A stretch of DNA of 64,000 nucleotides from Calothrix sp. FI2-JRJ7 (GCA_019359675.1 JAHHGX010000064.1:186001-250000); one strand, 5' to 3'; shown: positions 9,125 through 19,694, counted from the first letter of the stretch. Program-made: numbers and translations. Notes: generated from the sequence alone by a model not told the origin.

Positions 9125-9177
9125 TCGTTTGGAACGGGCAGGGATGCCCATTCCACTCTTAGATGCCCATTCTACAA
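9125..9177. repeat. Dispersed GGGCA-GGATGCCC hairpin repeat
   Basis: AACGGGCAGGGATGCCCATT forms a short stem and is followed by a second partial copy (GATGCCCATTCTAC). Related copies are at about 30080-30106 (TGGGACGGGCA...TGCCCATCCCA) and, inverted, 46836-46862. All lie between genes. Confidence 0.6.
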
Positions 9178-9204
9178 GATAGTTAATTTAATTTTTGGAA
9201 ATCT

Positions 9205-12200
9205 CTAAGATTTATTCTGTGAAATTAGATTGTTGATTTCAGGTTTTTTTGTAGATGCAAATGGGTCTTGAAGAATTGAACTCATAAAACTCATCCCTCC
9301 TGCGCTATTGACAGGAGCATCTAAAGGAGATGCAGGTTGAATAGAGGCAGGAACTTTAAAATTAACTTGGAGAACGATATCGTTGTAATCTCCATCTCCT
9401 TTGCCAAACAAGTCTTCAAACCCAAATTTGTTATCTCCCAACAACCGCGCGTGGTCTATTTTGTCAGGGTTTGCGTTGGAGTAGGCAAAGTAGGCAATTG
9501 GAGCATTACCACCTAGATTGTTCGGGTTCTGATTCAGGAATTCTTCAATGCTACCATTGGCAATAATAAAAGGTGCAAACAAGGCGCCACCGTTGAATTG
9601 TCCTGTTACATCGGTAGCATTACGGTCAAAGCTGACTACCCGACGCTGTAACGCTGCTTGAGCATAACCTGCGTCTGTTGGTAACAGATTACCAATGCGT
9701 CCTGCCGCATCATCTATAGTATAAAATCCAACATGATTATTATAACTAGCTTCGCTATAGACAATAAATTGTGCAGAGACAGGGCTATTGTAATCTCGTA
9801 AATCAATTATTTCGCGTTGCCCTTGCAGTTTGCTTCCAACTGTTAGAGGTTGAGTACTAGTTGATACTTTGATTACTAAATCATCAAAGTCTTTGTCCCC
9901 ACCCCCTGATGAGTCTTCCCAAGCAAGGGAAACACCATTTGTTAAATTGCTGAAAAGTAAATGGTCAAAACTGTCTACATTTGCAGGGTTAGTAGCGAAA
10001 AATACATTAGGAGTAGGATTACCAGCGGCTAAATTTGTCAGTACTTCATCGGTACTACCATCTTGAACGAGGTAGAAGTTGAGGTACGAACTAGAAGCAA
10101 AGTTAAGTAAACGCGCGCTATTAAATCCAGGTGAGGGGTTATTAGCAAGTGCGGACAGTAAAACTTGCTTGCGCTGCATTGCTGCTTGTAAGTAACCAGT
10201 TTGACCGGGTGCAATACCGTTGATTTCACCTTTCTCGTTATCGACTACAAATACACCTACTTCATTGACAAACCCAGCGTTATTTTGAAGCAGCGCAAAT
10301 TCCAATCCAACCTGGGAACCTTGTCCCGAAACCAACAGTAAATCATTTGCTGTTTGGCTGACACCCGTTTGGCTATCAGTACCACTAGTACCAGTTGGGT
10401 CATTAACTTGTATTTTGACTGGAGGAATGTTTATACCGTTGTAATTGGGGTCGTTACTAGTCGCAGTAATTGTGATTGTTTCTGTTTGCGTACCTTCTGT
10501 CTTACCATCATCGACGGTGGAAACGGGTATCATATGAGGGATATTAGAATCAGTGGGGGTAAAGGTAATTACAACAGGTTTACCTGGGCCGTTACCTAAA
10601 TCGACTTCTGCACCAGGTTGTACAGTAACCGTTACATCTTCGCTAGGGATAGTATCTAGCGAGATATTAATAGTACCCGCTTCTCCACCTTCGGTAATTG
10701 TAATTGTATCTTTACCGTCTTCTGATTCAATATCGACTCCTGGTTTAGTGCCATCACCAGGTTGAGGTGCAGTAATACCAAAGGTTCCAGCTTTGAGGAA
10801 GACAGCAGAATCTAATAATCCGTCGCGGTTATCTTTGACGTTGATGACTAACTTGTTTTTTGCATTCGGTTCAACAACACCAACAAAAGTCAAAGGTTTG
10901 GTATAACCATCTAACTTAGTTTTGCTGCTAGCAGGACCAGTACCAACGGGGTTGTAAATAAAGTCGGGGTGATAGGAGGAAGAAAACGGGTTTTTGGCAA
11001 GATTGTTAATTGTAACTGTATCTCCGTCACTCAACCGCGCCATATTAAAGCCATTTAGTTCTAAGCTAAAGGCATCGTTAAACTTACCTGCGTATTCGGC
11101 AAATTCTTCTGAACCAAACGCGAATTGGAAAAATACATATTTTGTTTTGGCATCGGCATCAAATTCTACTTCCATTGAAATAGAATCATCTGTGGCGCCA
11201 GGTAAACCAAAGTCTTGACTGAGGTCGTTTAAACCCTTAACCTCGCGGTTGGAAACGGTAATGTCACCACCAGCAACTTCATCCTTACCCTGTCTTCCAG
11301 CTTCACCAATATAAAGATACAGAGGTTGACTAGATTTAACTGCCTTGGTTAGGTTAAAACCAATTTTTCCCAAGTCACCTAAAGTAACAAATCCACTGGG
11401 GTTCCCTGTTTGACCATTTGCATCAAAATTACTTAGAGTTGCAAAACCGTTATTAACAACACCGTTAATCGTACCTGTCAAATCTGGATTAGCTGGGTCG
11501 CTAGGAGGACGTTGGGTACCAGGGGTGAGAATAGTTCCGACAGGACTAAAATCAAAAACGTTTAAACTTGGTAGCGTGTTAATATCAGCAGCTTTGATAA
11601 TTTTTGTTGTACTAATTTTGATACCATCTAAATCAAAACCAGTAAATCTACCATCACTACCACCAATTACACCACCATCACCAATTGTTAGAGATTTAAG
11701 GTCAAATCCGAGGTTAGAAATATCCGCACGGTAAACTATAGTCGAGGAGTTTGCAGGACTACCCGTTAATCCTTCTAGTTCCTCAAACTTCAATTTCACA
11801 TTAGTGCCTGGTGAAAAATCGCCGTCAGAGTTGTTTTTACCAACTAAATCAGTAACTCTACCCGTACTCAGTACAATACCAGAACTTAAGCCGAAGGGGT
11901 CATTTTGGAAGGTACCAAACGCGCGACTATCTCCTTTTAGCTTAACTTTAAAGTTACTTAGTCCTTGCGTATTTCCAAGCAACTGATTGAGTAATTGATT
12001 CCCATCACCATTTTGTGTAATTGTAAAGTCGGCACTAGCTGGAGTCAGAGAAGCTGTTAATGGTTGAATACTTGCTCTTACTACAGAAGTTTGGGGTAAT
12101 GGTTGTACTAACGCGGCTTGGGGTACTAAATTTTGATTTAAAGAAAGCGAATTAAAGTTGAAGACTCGATTAGGTGAAATATTTTGCTCACTATCATTTA

Positions 12201-15200
12201 CATAGCGTATATAACTGGCGCCTAAATCAAAATTATTTAAACCTTGAACAATTCCTATCAAATCTCCAGGCTCGACCAAAGGGGCATCTTTTCGATAAAT
12301 TTCGATTGAATTATTTACAATTTGAATGAAGTAATCTTCTTTCTGCCCATTTAGCTGTATGATGTCCCCTTCAGGAGAGTTAAAGTCGGTAATTAAAGCG
12401 TAAGTATTGCGTCCTGGAGAAGTACGGGCGCCATCGTCATAATATACAAATGTACCGTCACCCAGCCAGAATTCATCGGCACCAGTTCCACCTGTTAAAG
12501 TATCGATTTCATTATTTTGGGCAGTAACTACGGCGCCGAAATTAATTCCAATTAAAGTATCATTACCACTTTCACCCTTGAGAGTATCACTACCTTCATC
12601 ACCAACTAGATAATCATTATCATCTCCACCATTTAGTTGGTCATCTCCAATACCACCGTTAAGTGCATCATTACCTTTACCACCATCAAAGATGTCATTA
12701 CCACCACCAGCAATAGTAGTTCCTTGGTTAACAGCAGCAAAATTTACTCCAGATGGATTAAATCCACCATCGATTATAATGTCATCTCCATCACCACCAT
12801 TAACGGTATCATTACCAATACCAGCAATGACAATATCTTTTCCTTCACCAGCTAAAATTTGGTCGTTACCAGCATTACCGATAATAAAGTCATCACCAGC
12901 ATTGCCTATTAAAAAGTCGTTTAAATTACCGCCAAATATACGGTCATTTTTACTCGTTCCAGTAATATTAAACCGTTCAAAGTTAGTAAACTTAACTTCA
13001 TCAAGAATTTTGCTACCATCACTCGTATTGCGGTAGTAACGTCCGCCGTTTATTGCGTTAAAACTAGAAATTTCTGCGATTATACCTGTACCATTATCTT
13101 CAACCGAATAGTCGATAACTAACAAATCATCTTCGATTTGATTAGCTATTGGTTTGGGAGTTATTACTGGGTTGTTATCTAAATTTACTTCCTGTGTAAG
13201 ATTTCCCAAGACTTCAGATGTGTCACTTATTACTGTTGGAACGTCTTGAGCTTCTATAGGCGCCGACCTAATTACAATAGGTTCTGGGTCTTGACCACCA
13301 TCGAGTATATCTGTACCTAAGCCAGCATTTACATAATCATTTCCTTCACCCGTACTAAAGTTATTATTAACTCTTCCTAGCTGAATTAACGTGTCGTTGC
13401 CACCAGCAGTTTTGATATCTTTGAAAATTTCAAAGTTGGTAATAGCGGTTCCATCACTTAAAATCAGCGCTTGGTTAGGGTTTTCAACTAAGGGATTCGT
13501 ACTAATAAAGGCAAGATTATATTGAAGCGTACCGTTTTGAGTCTGTACAAACTTACCAGAAAGGTCAATTGACAGCGTATCAATTCCACGTCCACCATCT
13601 AGATAAATACCAGTGTTATTCGGGATGGTTTTAAACTCAAGGTTGACATCGTTTTGGTCAACGACAGTATCATCACCATCACCAGCCAAAATCAAATTAC
13701 TACCACGACCACCATAAATGGTATCGTTACCATCGCTAGTAATTACGATATCATCACCAGTACCAGCGATTATCGAATCATCTTTAATCGTTCCTTTGAC
13801 AATTAAACGCTCAATATTAGTGAAATTAACTGCATCTAATATCGAACCACCAGGACTAGTAAGTCGTGAAAACCCTCCAGATGTAGCGCTACCAAGCAAA
13901 TAACCACCTGTTATTCCCGTCCCGGTGTCGCGAATTGAATAATCGACTATTAGAGTATCTTTATTACCACCACCATTCGCATTATCAGTTCCACCGCTAC
14001 TTAAGCCAGGGTCAATGGTGTTAAAACCATTATCTGCGACTAGCGTATCACCAAAATCTGACCCACGTAAATTTTCAATAGTTGAAACTTGTGGCGACGC
14101 ATTGACAAAAGTATCTCCTTGTGCATCGCTACCGGAACCAACACCTTGAAGATTGACGTTAACGGCGCCAGGAGAATCGCTATAATCAGCCCAGTCGATA
14201 CCTGCACCACCATCTAAACTATCTGCTCCGGCGCCGCCAATTAGGATATCATCACCGTTATCACCTTTAATGGTATCGCTACCCGCTAGCCCTTCGAGTT
14301 TATTATTACCTTTATCGCCTTCGAGGGTGTCGTTAAAGTTGGAACCGATAAGGTTTTCAATGGTGTTATATTCTGAATCAACGGGTTTGTTATCTGCATC
14401 CAGAATTTTAACTTTAATTAATTCATCGTCTTCTGCGTCTCCACCATCACCTTCACCTGTCTTGAGGCTAACATCTACACCCGAACTAGAATTGCGGTAA
14501 ATCGCTGTATCGTTACCCGCACCACCATCTAATAAATCGGCGCCAGCACCACCTTCTAATTTGTCATCACCATCGTAACCACCTAAAGAGTTATCGGAAC
14601 TATTACCAATTAGTACATCATCAAAAACAGTAGCGTGAACGTTTTCAACAGAAGTTAACTTATCTCCTTCCGCATCTCCACCAAAAGCTACCCCCGTGCG
14701 AAGGTTAACATTGACTCCACCAGGAGAAGTTAAATATGTAGTCGTATCAACTCCTTCTCCTCCATTAAGAACATCACGTCCTGCACCACCAAGAAGAACG
14801 TCATTATCTCCACCTGCAAAGATATCATCGTTACCATCTCCTGCATCAATGAAATTCTTCTGTGAGTTGCCAGTGATAATGTCTCTGTACTGCGACCCTT
14901 CAACGTTTTGGAAATTCTGGAGAGTGTCAGAAGTTCCGTAACCATCTTTTGTGGCTTTATTTATTGTTAAGTTGACAGTTGCTCCCTTTGGTGAATCAGC
15001 ATAACTAACAGTATTCGTCCCATCTTTACCGTCAAGACTATCGTTACCCGCACCACCCGTTAGATAATCATTACCTGCGGCGCCAACAATAATATCATCT
15101 CCGGCGCCACCATCGAGTTGGGCAAAAACATCAACGCCATCGGTAAGGGTAATCGTGTCATTTCCCCCCAACCCGTCAATAACAATGGCTTTGAGGTTGT

Positions 15201-17817
15201 CGTACTGTTTGCCAGGTGCTTTACCTTCAGGAAAATCAAGTCCTAATAGCAATACTGATTCATTTCCATCTTTTTTATTACCCGACAGGTACTTAACTGT
15301 AATCGTCTCACCGTTCTCTGTTCCCTTACGGTTGATTACCCCTTGGTCTTTCAAAAACTCTTCGGTTGCTGGGTCAGGTGTTGGGTCTTCGACGTTAAAG
15401 TGTTTATCGTTGGGGTCGCAACCTGTACTAAAGTCAAGCAGGTTAATATTTGCTAAATCTAAACGTCTTGTAAAGTTAAAAAAGCCCAAGTCAAGAGTTA
15501 CAGAACCAAAGATAATTAAAGCTAAATTGCCACTTGGTGCAAACAAACACAAAGGGTCATCTGCTAATGCACTTCCCCGTACTTTTGATGGAGAAGTTTT
15601 ACCTAGTTCAACTGTTGCTCTTAGACCTCCACCAACCTCAAGGCTAGCGACACTAAGATTAACACCAGCAGTGGCGCCGATTTCACCAAATATTGTGAAA
15701 TATCCTTTATTATCAGGTTTACTGAGGAAGAACCCGTTGGTTAAGTCAGCAGGGTTTTGGAAGTTATTCTTTGTAAAATCAATTAATCCTTGAGCGTCAT
15801 AACCGAACCCAAATTGTGCGCTGGCGCCTGCTTTGGCGTAAATTTGAATTACAACTGGTCCAAAAACAGGAATTGGCGGAATAATACCTTTACCAACGTT
15901 TGCCTCGAATTGTAATCCAGGTGGGTTGTACTCAAAAAGAGTCACATTTTGACCCAAGAGTAAATTAAAAGCTTTGCTGGGGTCTGTAAGAAGTGGGAAT
16001 TTTAGTCCATCTTCTTCTTCAAGCTTTTTCAGTGCGTCAACAAAGCTGTTAGATGGTTCCGCAGCATCGGCAGGTAAGATAGTATTTAACGAAAGCGGTT
16101 GTGGTACTGATTGTGGAGTCGGGTTCGAGTTATTTGGGTTGGTGTTGAAACTACCCAGGTTAATTTTAATACCATCTGCGCCGCTCGGCAGGTTATTAAA
16201 CTGCTTGATACTCTCGGTAATTTGTTCGACAAATTCGTTTGTACCAGGTTTTACTAAGTCCGGTCTAAATGTTTCAGCAAGTTCCAGTAGCGAGTAATCG
16301 ATAACTGGTATTGGCGTAATTACTGGAGTTAATATGTCTTCAATTGGATTTGTAATTCTCTGGATATCTTTGAGAGTTGGTCCAACGAATTTATTTGCAA
16401 ACGAACCTAAATCGAGCGCAACATTTTTAAATTCGACATTAGGGACTAGTGAATCTAAATTCCAATTTGTGAGATTAAAGTCAGCAGTAATGGATGGTAA
16501 GTTACCGTTTTTATCTAAGCCAGTATCCAGCTTTAACTTCAAGTCAGCATTTGCGGTTAACTTAGGACCAGAACCAAGGGTAATATCATTAAACTTCGAC
16601 AATTTAACGCGCGGAGTTGTCGTATTGGTTAAGTCTAGAGCAAATTTACTATTTAGGGCACTACCGTTATCTGTGGCGCCGATTTGCAGAAAACCCAACG
16701 AACCTTCTAACTTTAATGGATTGGCGCTTTTGTCTTTGAGAAAAGCTTTAAGTTCGACTTGGAGTTCGTCAGTTGCGGATGTATCGAAGAAAAACGCATC
16801 AGCCCCGGTGGTATTATCAACCCCAAAACCGACATTCAGAGCAAAGTCGAGGGTGGGAGTAATACCTCCTGTCAGGTTAAGCCCTAGGTTAGGAAGACCG
16901 AAATTTTTTGATAAGGCAATATCTGGATTAAAGCTTTTACCTATTTTGAATTGATAGGCGATACTATTAGCGTCGGTCGGGTTACTAATATCGTTAATGT
17001 CAATCGTGCCGTTGTTATCCAAGTCAAGCAGCAAACCCAACCCACCCTGACTTTCGGGTTTTAAGGCATTGAATAAAGCATTCCGAACAGCCCCATTGGT
17101 TTTATCTGTGAGTTTATCAAGTTCGTCTAAAATTCGCTTTTCAACCGAATTAGTAAGGAAATCATCAATATACTTTTGGAGAGGAACGTCACCTAGAAGC
17201 GGTAACTTAGCCAAACTTTGTCCCGCGATAGAATTCCTAATTTTGTCCAGCAGTGGCTTAATGGAACTATTTAATAACCCTAAGTTGCTTTCCGGAGTCG
17301 TATCTGCTTCTGCTTTAAAGGTTTGTCCATTTACCGTAACAGTGATTCCATCATCTTCAATTCGCAACTGCTCTAGTTCCAAGTCGCTGATAGACATACC
17401 CCGCACAACTCTAGAAAAAACGGCGCCTTCATCACCAGCGGTATCAAGGTGATTAATCCTTGCATCAATAAAATGACCAATTTCTTCCAACACCACACCT
17501 GTAATGTCATGAATGCTGTGAGAACTGTTAAGAAATTCTGTCGATAAGTAGATGGTATTGGTTTCTTTAGAATAGGCACCTCTAGCTCCACTTAAGTCTG
17601 TACTCTTGAGAGTAACGAGTTCTGGAAGCGCTGAAAAATCTTGATTTGACCACTGTTGAAACAGTTCACTAAGCTTTTGCGTGTCAAAATTAGTGCCATA
17701 AATTGAACTGACTTTATCCAACGACACTTCATATTGGGCAAATTGAGTTAATAAATCATGGGCGCCAGCAAGAACTTCATCAAGCAATTCTGGGCGATGT
17801 GTAGATGTAGTGTTCAT
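9205..17817 (-). CDS. Giant secreted calcium-binding RTX protein with choice-of-anchor L and two DUF4114 domains
   Basis: 2870 residues, no N-terminal signal peptide. Order seen: a protease-like N-terminus with LEEIGHFIDARIN at 110-122, where HExxH is changed to EExxH; about 700 residues of beta-rich sequence; from about 890 to 1780 many RTX nonapeptides (GGAGNDSLDG, GGDGDDIIIDGG), interleaved with repeated units (VNVNLRTG...GGDAEGD...ENV). Then follows a choice-of-anchor L type region (about 1920-2260; NPFSSSYHPDF, FVGVVEPNAKNKL), a Calx-beta-like segment (about 2360-2470), and two DUF4114 domains at the end, marked by DKDFDDLVIKV and DGDYNDIVLQV. RTX repeats bind calcium outside the cell and usually follow type I secretion with a C-terminal signal; no transporter gene is nearby. 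A surface, adhesion or toxin-like role is inferred. Large open frames on the other strand are shadows of the repeats. Confidence 0.85.
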   Translation of the reverse strand: MNTTSTHRPELLDEVLAGAHDLLTQFAQYEVSLDKVSSIYGTNFDTQKLSELFQQWSNQDFSALPELVTLKSTDLSGARGAYSKETNTIYLSTEFLNSSHSIHDITGVVLEEIGHFIDARINHLDTAGDEGAVFSRVVRGMSISDLELEQLRIEDDGITVTVNGQTFKAEADTTPESNLGLLNSSIKPLLDKIRNSIAGQSLAKLPLLGDVPLQKYIDDFLTNSVEKRILDELDKLTDKTNGAVRNALFNALKPESQGGLGLLLDLDNNGTIDINDISNPTDANSIAYQFKIGKSFNPDIALSKNFGLPNLGLNLTGGITPTLDFALNVGFGVDNTTGADAFFFDTSATDELQVELKAFLKDKSANPLKLEGSLGFLQIGATDNGSALNSKFALDLTNTTTPRVKLSKFNDITLGSGPKLTANADLKLKLDTGLDKNGNLPSITADFNLTNWNLDSLVPNVEFKNVALDLGSFANKFVGPTLKDIQRITNPIEDILTPVITPIPVIDYSLLELAETFRPDLVKPGTNEFVEQITESIKQFNNLPSGADGIKINLGSFNTNPNNSNPTPQSVPQPLSLNTILPADAAEPSNSFVDALKKLEEEDGLKFPLLTDPSKAFNLLLGQNVTLFEYNPPGLQFEANVGKGIIPPIPVFGPVVIQIYAKAGASAQFGFGYDAQGLIDFTKNNFQNPADLTNGFFLSKPDNKGYFTIFGEIGATAGVNLSVASLEVGGGLRATVELGKTSPSKVRGSALADDPLCLFAPSGNLALIIFGSVTLDLGFFNFTRRLDLANINLLDFSTGCDPNDKHFNVEDPTPDPATEEFLKDQGVINRKGTENGETITVKYLSGNKKDGNESVLLLGLDFPEGKAPGKQYDNLKAIVIDGLGGNDTITLTDGVDVFAQLDGGAGDDIIVGAAGNDYLTGGAGNDSLDGKDGTNTVSYADSPKGATVNLTINKATKDGYGTSDTLQNFQNVEGSQYRDIITGNSQKNFIDAGDGNDDIFAGGDNDVLLGGAGRDVLNGGEGVDTTTYLTSPGGVNVNLRTGVAFGGDAEGDKLTSVENVHATVFDDVLIGNSSDNSLGGYDGDDKLEGGAGADLLDGGAGNDTAIYRNSSSGVDVSLKTGEGDGGDAEDDELIKVKILDADNKPVDSEYNTIENLIGSNFNDTLEGDKGNNKLEGLAGSDTIKGDNGDDILIGGAGADSLDGGAGIDWADYSDSPGAVNVNLQGVGSGSDAQGDTFVNASPQVSTIENLRGSDFGDTLVADNGFNTIDPGLSSGGTDNANGGGNKDTLIVDYSIRDTGTGITGGYLLGSATSGGFSRLTSPGGSILDAVNFTNIERLIVKGTIKDDSIIAGTGDDIVITSDGNDTIYGGRGSNLILAGDGDDTVVDQNDVNLEFKTIPNNTGIYLDGGRGIDTLSIDLSGKFVQTQNGTLQYNLAFISTNPLVENPNQALILSDGTAITNFEIFKDIKTAGGNDTLIQLGRVNNNFSTGEGNDYVNAGLGTDILDGGQDPEPIVIRSAPIEAQDVPTVISDTSEVLGNLTQEVNLDNNPVITPKPIANQIEDDLLVIDYSVEDNGTGIIAEISSFNAINGGRYYRNTSDGSKILDEVKFTNFERFNITGTSKNDRIFGGNLNDFLIGNAGDDFIIGNAGNDQILAGEGKDIVIAGIGNDTVNGGDGDDIIIDGGFNPSGVNFAAVNQGTTIAGGGNDIFDGGKGNDALNGGIGDDQLNGGDDNDYLVGDEGSDTLKGESGNDTLIGINFGAVVTAQNNEIDTLTGGTGADEFWLGDGTFVYYDDGARTSPGRNTYALITDFNSPEGDIIQLNGQKEDYFIQIVNNSIEIYRKDAPLVEPGDLIGIVQGLNNFDLGASYIRYVNDSEQNISPNRVFNFNSLSLNQNLVPQAALVQPLPQTSVVRASIQPLTASLTPASADFTITQNGDGNQLLNQLLGNTQGLSNFKVKLKGDSRAFGTFQNDPFGLSSGIVLSTGRVTDLVGKNNSDGDFSPGTNVKLKFEELEGLTGSPANSSTIVYRADISNLGFDLKSLTIGDGGVIGGSDGRFTGFDLDGIKISTTKIIKAADINTLPSLNVFDFSPVGTILTPGTQRPPSDPANPDLTGTINGVVNNGFATLSNFDANGQTGNPSGFVTLGDLGKIGFNLTKAVKSSQPLYLYIGEAGRQGKDEVAGGDITVSNREVKGLNDLSQDFGLPGATDDSISMEVEFDADAKTKYVFFQFAFGSEEFAEYAGKFNDAFSLELNGFNMARLSDGDTVTINNLAKNPFSSSYHPDFIYNPVGTGPASSKTKLDGYTKPLTFVGVVEPNAKNKLVINVKDNRDGLLDSAVFLKAGTFGITAPQPGDGTKPGVDIESEDGKDTITITEGGEAGTINISLDTIPSEDVTVTVQPGAEVDLGNGPGKPVVITFTPTDSNIPHMIPVSTVDDGKTEGTQTETITITATSNDPNYNGINIPPVKIQVNDPTGTSGTDSQTGVSQTANDLLLVSGQGSQVGLEFALLQNNAGFVNEVGVFVVDNEKGEINGIAPGQTGYLQAAMQRKQVLLSALANNPSPGFNSARLLNFASSSYLNFYLVQDGSTDEVLTNLAAGNPTPNVFFATNPANVDSFDHLLFSNLTNGVSLAWEDSSGGGDKDFDDLVIKVSTSTQPLTVGSKLQGQREIIDLRDYNSPVSAQFIVYSEASYNNHVGFYTIDDAAGRIGNLLPTDAGYAQAALQRRVVSFDRNATDVTGQFNGGALFAPFIIANGSIEEFLNQNPNNLGGNAPIAYFAYSNANPDKIDHARLLGDNKFGFEDLFGKGDGDYNDIVLQVNFKVPASIQPASPLDAPVNSAGGMSFMSSILQDPFASTKKPEINNLISQNKS

Positions 17818-18585
17818 ATAAGTATTTTTTTGTAAATTTTAACAATCAATATGAAAAATTTATTACATCGGCACGCAAACAAGCACTTGCTTATTATCCG
17901 CAAGCTTGGCAACAAAAGCTATTTGGTCTAACATGTTTAATCTCCAGAAACCTATGCCTGCATTTAGCACTGGTAGTTGACTAATCAGTTATTTAATACA
18001 ACTTGCAGTCACAATATTCCACAAAGCTACATAAATTTATCTAGCGACTTTTCATCTAAGAAAAATTGAAATAACTGTAACTAACAGAAATTACTCTACC
18101 CTGCTAAGTACGCATATTGAAGGCTCACATCCTTATCAACCCATTTTCAATTTAATTAAGCACCCTATTTTCTTGCTTACTAACAGAACACAGCCAAGAC
18201 CCACAAATCTGATATATTTTTAACTTCAGTACATCTTGCTAGTAAGTATAAAATTATATTAAGTTACTACCCGTGTTACAGTTCAAATAGCAAAGCTGTA
18301 TAGATAGCCAGGGTTAATGCAGGAGTAGAAATCTACCGTGAAAGCTTCCTCCTTAGAAATGCTTATAATGTATGAAAATACACTATAAATCGCCTATAGG
18401 CAATTAGTCTTTATAAAATTTTTACAAACCAGGTTTCTATAAGCTCATATGGATAAACGATTGCGTTACATTCCTAAACAAAATTTCAGATGGCGCTATC
18501 CGAAATAATACCGTCATAGATTGTAGCAACTACCTGTAAACACATAACTTTGTTTATATATTTCACATATAAGGGAATCACAGAA
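17818..18585. other. 770-bp intergenic region
   Basis: No annotated gene. On the plus strand about 17835-17990 one frame is open and reads like protein (QYEKFITSARKQALAYYPQ, then AWQQKLFGL), but it has no ATG start and stops soon after; it may be a gene remnant. The rest, 18000-18570, is A+T-rich and likely carries the divergent promoters of the giant gene and of the peptidoglycan-binding gene. No clear palindromic operator was found. Confidence 0.4.
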
Positions 18586-19080
18586 ATGACTTCTGCAGTA
18601 GATACTAGTAAACCCGTATTAAAAAAAGGAATGAGTGGCACCAGTGTTAGGGAACTACAAAAACTTCTGTATGATTATGGCGCCTTTGCTTTAGCTTGTA
18701 TCTTTGGTTTTCCTGAAGTTTTAATTGATGGTGATTTTGGTGATGATACAGAAGATACAGTCAAAGCGTTTCAACGGCAAGTCTTTCTTACAGTCGATGG
18801 TGTTGTAGGTAATATTACTTGGCAAGCATTGATTAGAAAGGCGCCTATTGCTTTACCTGTATTGAGAAGAGGTAGTAAAGGTGAACTTGTATCGCGCGTT
18901 CAGATACGATTAGTTATAAGCGGTGATTATCAAGGTGCTATTGATGGTGATTTTGGCATAGCTACAGAAGAAGCTGTTAAATCTTTACAGCGACGTAATC
19001 GTTCAGATGTCGATGCAATTGTAGGTAATGGCACTTGGCTATTATTAAGTCAAATCAAAGAAGCTGAATGTTTACCTTAA
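18586..19080 (+). CDS. Peptidoglycan-binding domain protein, copy 1
   Basis: 164 residues from the ATG at 18586, which has the ribosome-site-like AAGGGA 11 bases upstream; an in-frame ATG at 18550 would add a poorly supported leader. It consists of two PG_binding_1 units: the first (about 10-85) with KKGMSGTSVRELQKLL, LIDGDFGDDTEDTVKAFQ and VDGVVGNITW, the second (about 90-160) with RRGSKGELVSRVQIRL, IDGDFGIATEEAVKSLQ and VDAIVGNGTW. The domain binds cell-wall peptides. No signal peptide and no catalytic domain are visible, so how it reaches the wall is unclear. It is followed 100 bases later by a close paralogue in the same direction. Confidence 0.85.
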   Translation: MTSAVDTSKPVLKKGMSGTSVRELQKLLYDYGAFALACIFGFPEVLIDGDFGDDTEDTVKAFQRQVFLTVDGVVGNITWQALIRKAPIALPVLRRGSKGELVSRVQIRLVISGDYQGAIDGDFGIATEEAVKSLQRRNRSDVDAIVGNGTWLLLSQIKEAECLP

Positions 19081-19083
19081 AAA

Positions 19084-19099
19084 GAAACCGAGTTTCTAA
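19084..19099. repeat. Short AGAAACC..GTTTCT palindrome
   Basis: AGAAACCGAGTTTCT lies 4 bases after the first peptidoglycan-binding gene. It is a member of the dispersed AAACCCGGTTT(CT) family described at 1809-1870 and may work as a small stem at the 3' end of the gene. Confidence 0.6.
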
Positions 19100-19181
19100 G
19101 ATTTTGTTTGCGGAATAAATCAAATTCAATTTGATTGTAAATATATATTCACCCACCATAGTAACCACCAGAGTAAAAATT

Positions 19182-19694
19182 ATGACAACAACAATTAATA
19201 CTTTAACACCACTCAATAAACCTATTCTCAAACAAGGCGCCCAAGGTGAAGCTGTCAAAGAGCTACAAAAATTATTATTTCAATATCATATGTTTGTACA
19301 TCTAGATAATAAAGGCGCCTGTGTATTTCCTGGCGAAGAAGTTATTGATGGTATATTTGGCACCAAAACAACCGACGCTGTAAAACTCTTCCAAAACCAA
19401 ATGTTTCTTACACATGACGGTATAGTTGGTGATAGTACCTGGAAATCTTTGTACAAAGGGGCGCCTGTTGGTTTACCCGTTCTCAAAAAAGGTAGTCAAG
19501 GTGATTTAGTAAATCTTATTCAAGAACGCATGTCCCTTGAAGGTTATTATAAAGGCATAATTGACGGTAACTTTGGTGCTGGAACTGAAATCGCTGTAAA
19601 AGCTCTACAAAAACGCGCGGGTTTAACTACTGATGGCGCCGTTGGTGATAAAACCTGGGCAAGTCTTAGCAAGATTAACACTATATTTTGTTAA
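19182..19694 (+). CDS. Peptidoglycan-binding domain protein, copy 2
   Basis: 170 residues from the ATG at 19182, chosen because the protein then aligns from the first residues with its neighbour (MTTTINTLTPLNKPILKQG against MTSAVDTSKPVLKKG). It again holds two PG_binding_1 units (KQGAQGEAVKELQKLL / VIDGIFGTKTTDAVKLFQ and KKGSQGDLVNLIQERM / IDGNFGAGTEIAVKALQ). The two genes clearly arose by tandem duplication and have diverged strongly. As in copy 1, no signal peptide or enzyme domain is visible. An in-frame ATG at 19131 exists but lies in A+T-rich leader sequence. Confidence 0.85.
   Translation: MTTTINTLTPLNKPILKQGAQGEAVKELQKLLFQYHMFVHLDNKGACVFPGEEVIDGIFGTKTTDAVKLFQNQMFLTHDGIVGDSTWKSLYKGAPVGLPVLKKGSQGDLVNLIQERMSLEGYYKGIIDGNFGAGTEIAVKALQKRAGLTTDGAVGDKTWASLSKINTIFC

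Noticed and set aside
12600-15120. Dense repeats that could suggest a CRISPR array
   Set aside because: Spacing and sequence follow the 27-base RTX nonapeptide coding unit in an open frame; no constant repeats with unique spacers.
15155-16954. Plus-strand open frames of 212 and 206 codons (15155-15793, 16334-16954) and several shorter ones opposite the giant gene
   Set aside because: They are antisense shadows of a repetitive, stop-poor gene; Pro/Ser/Leu-rich translations without motifs, and the minus frame has clear domains.
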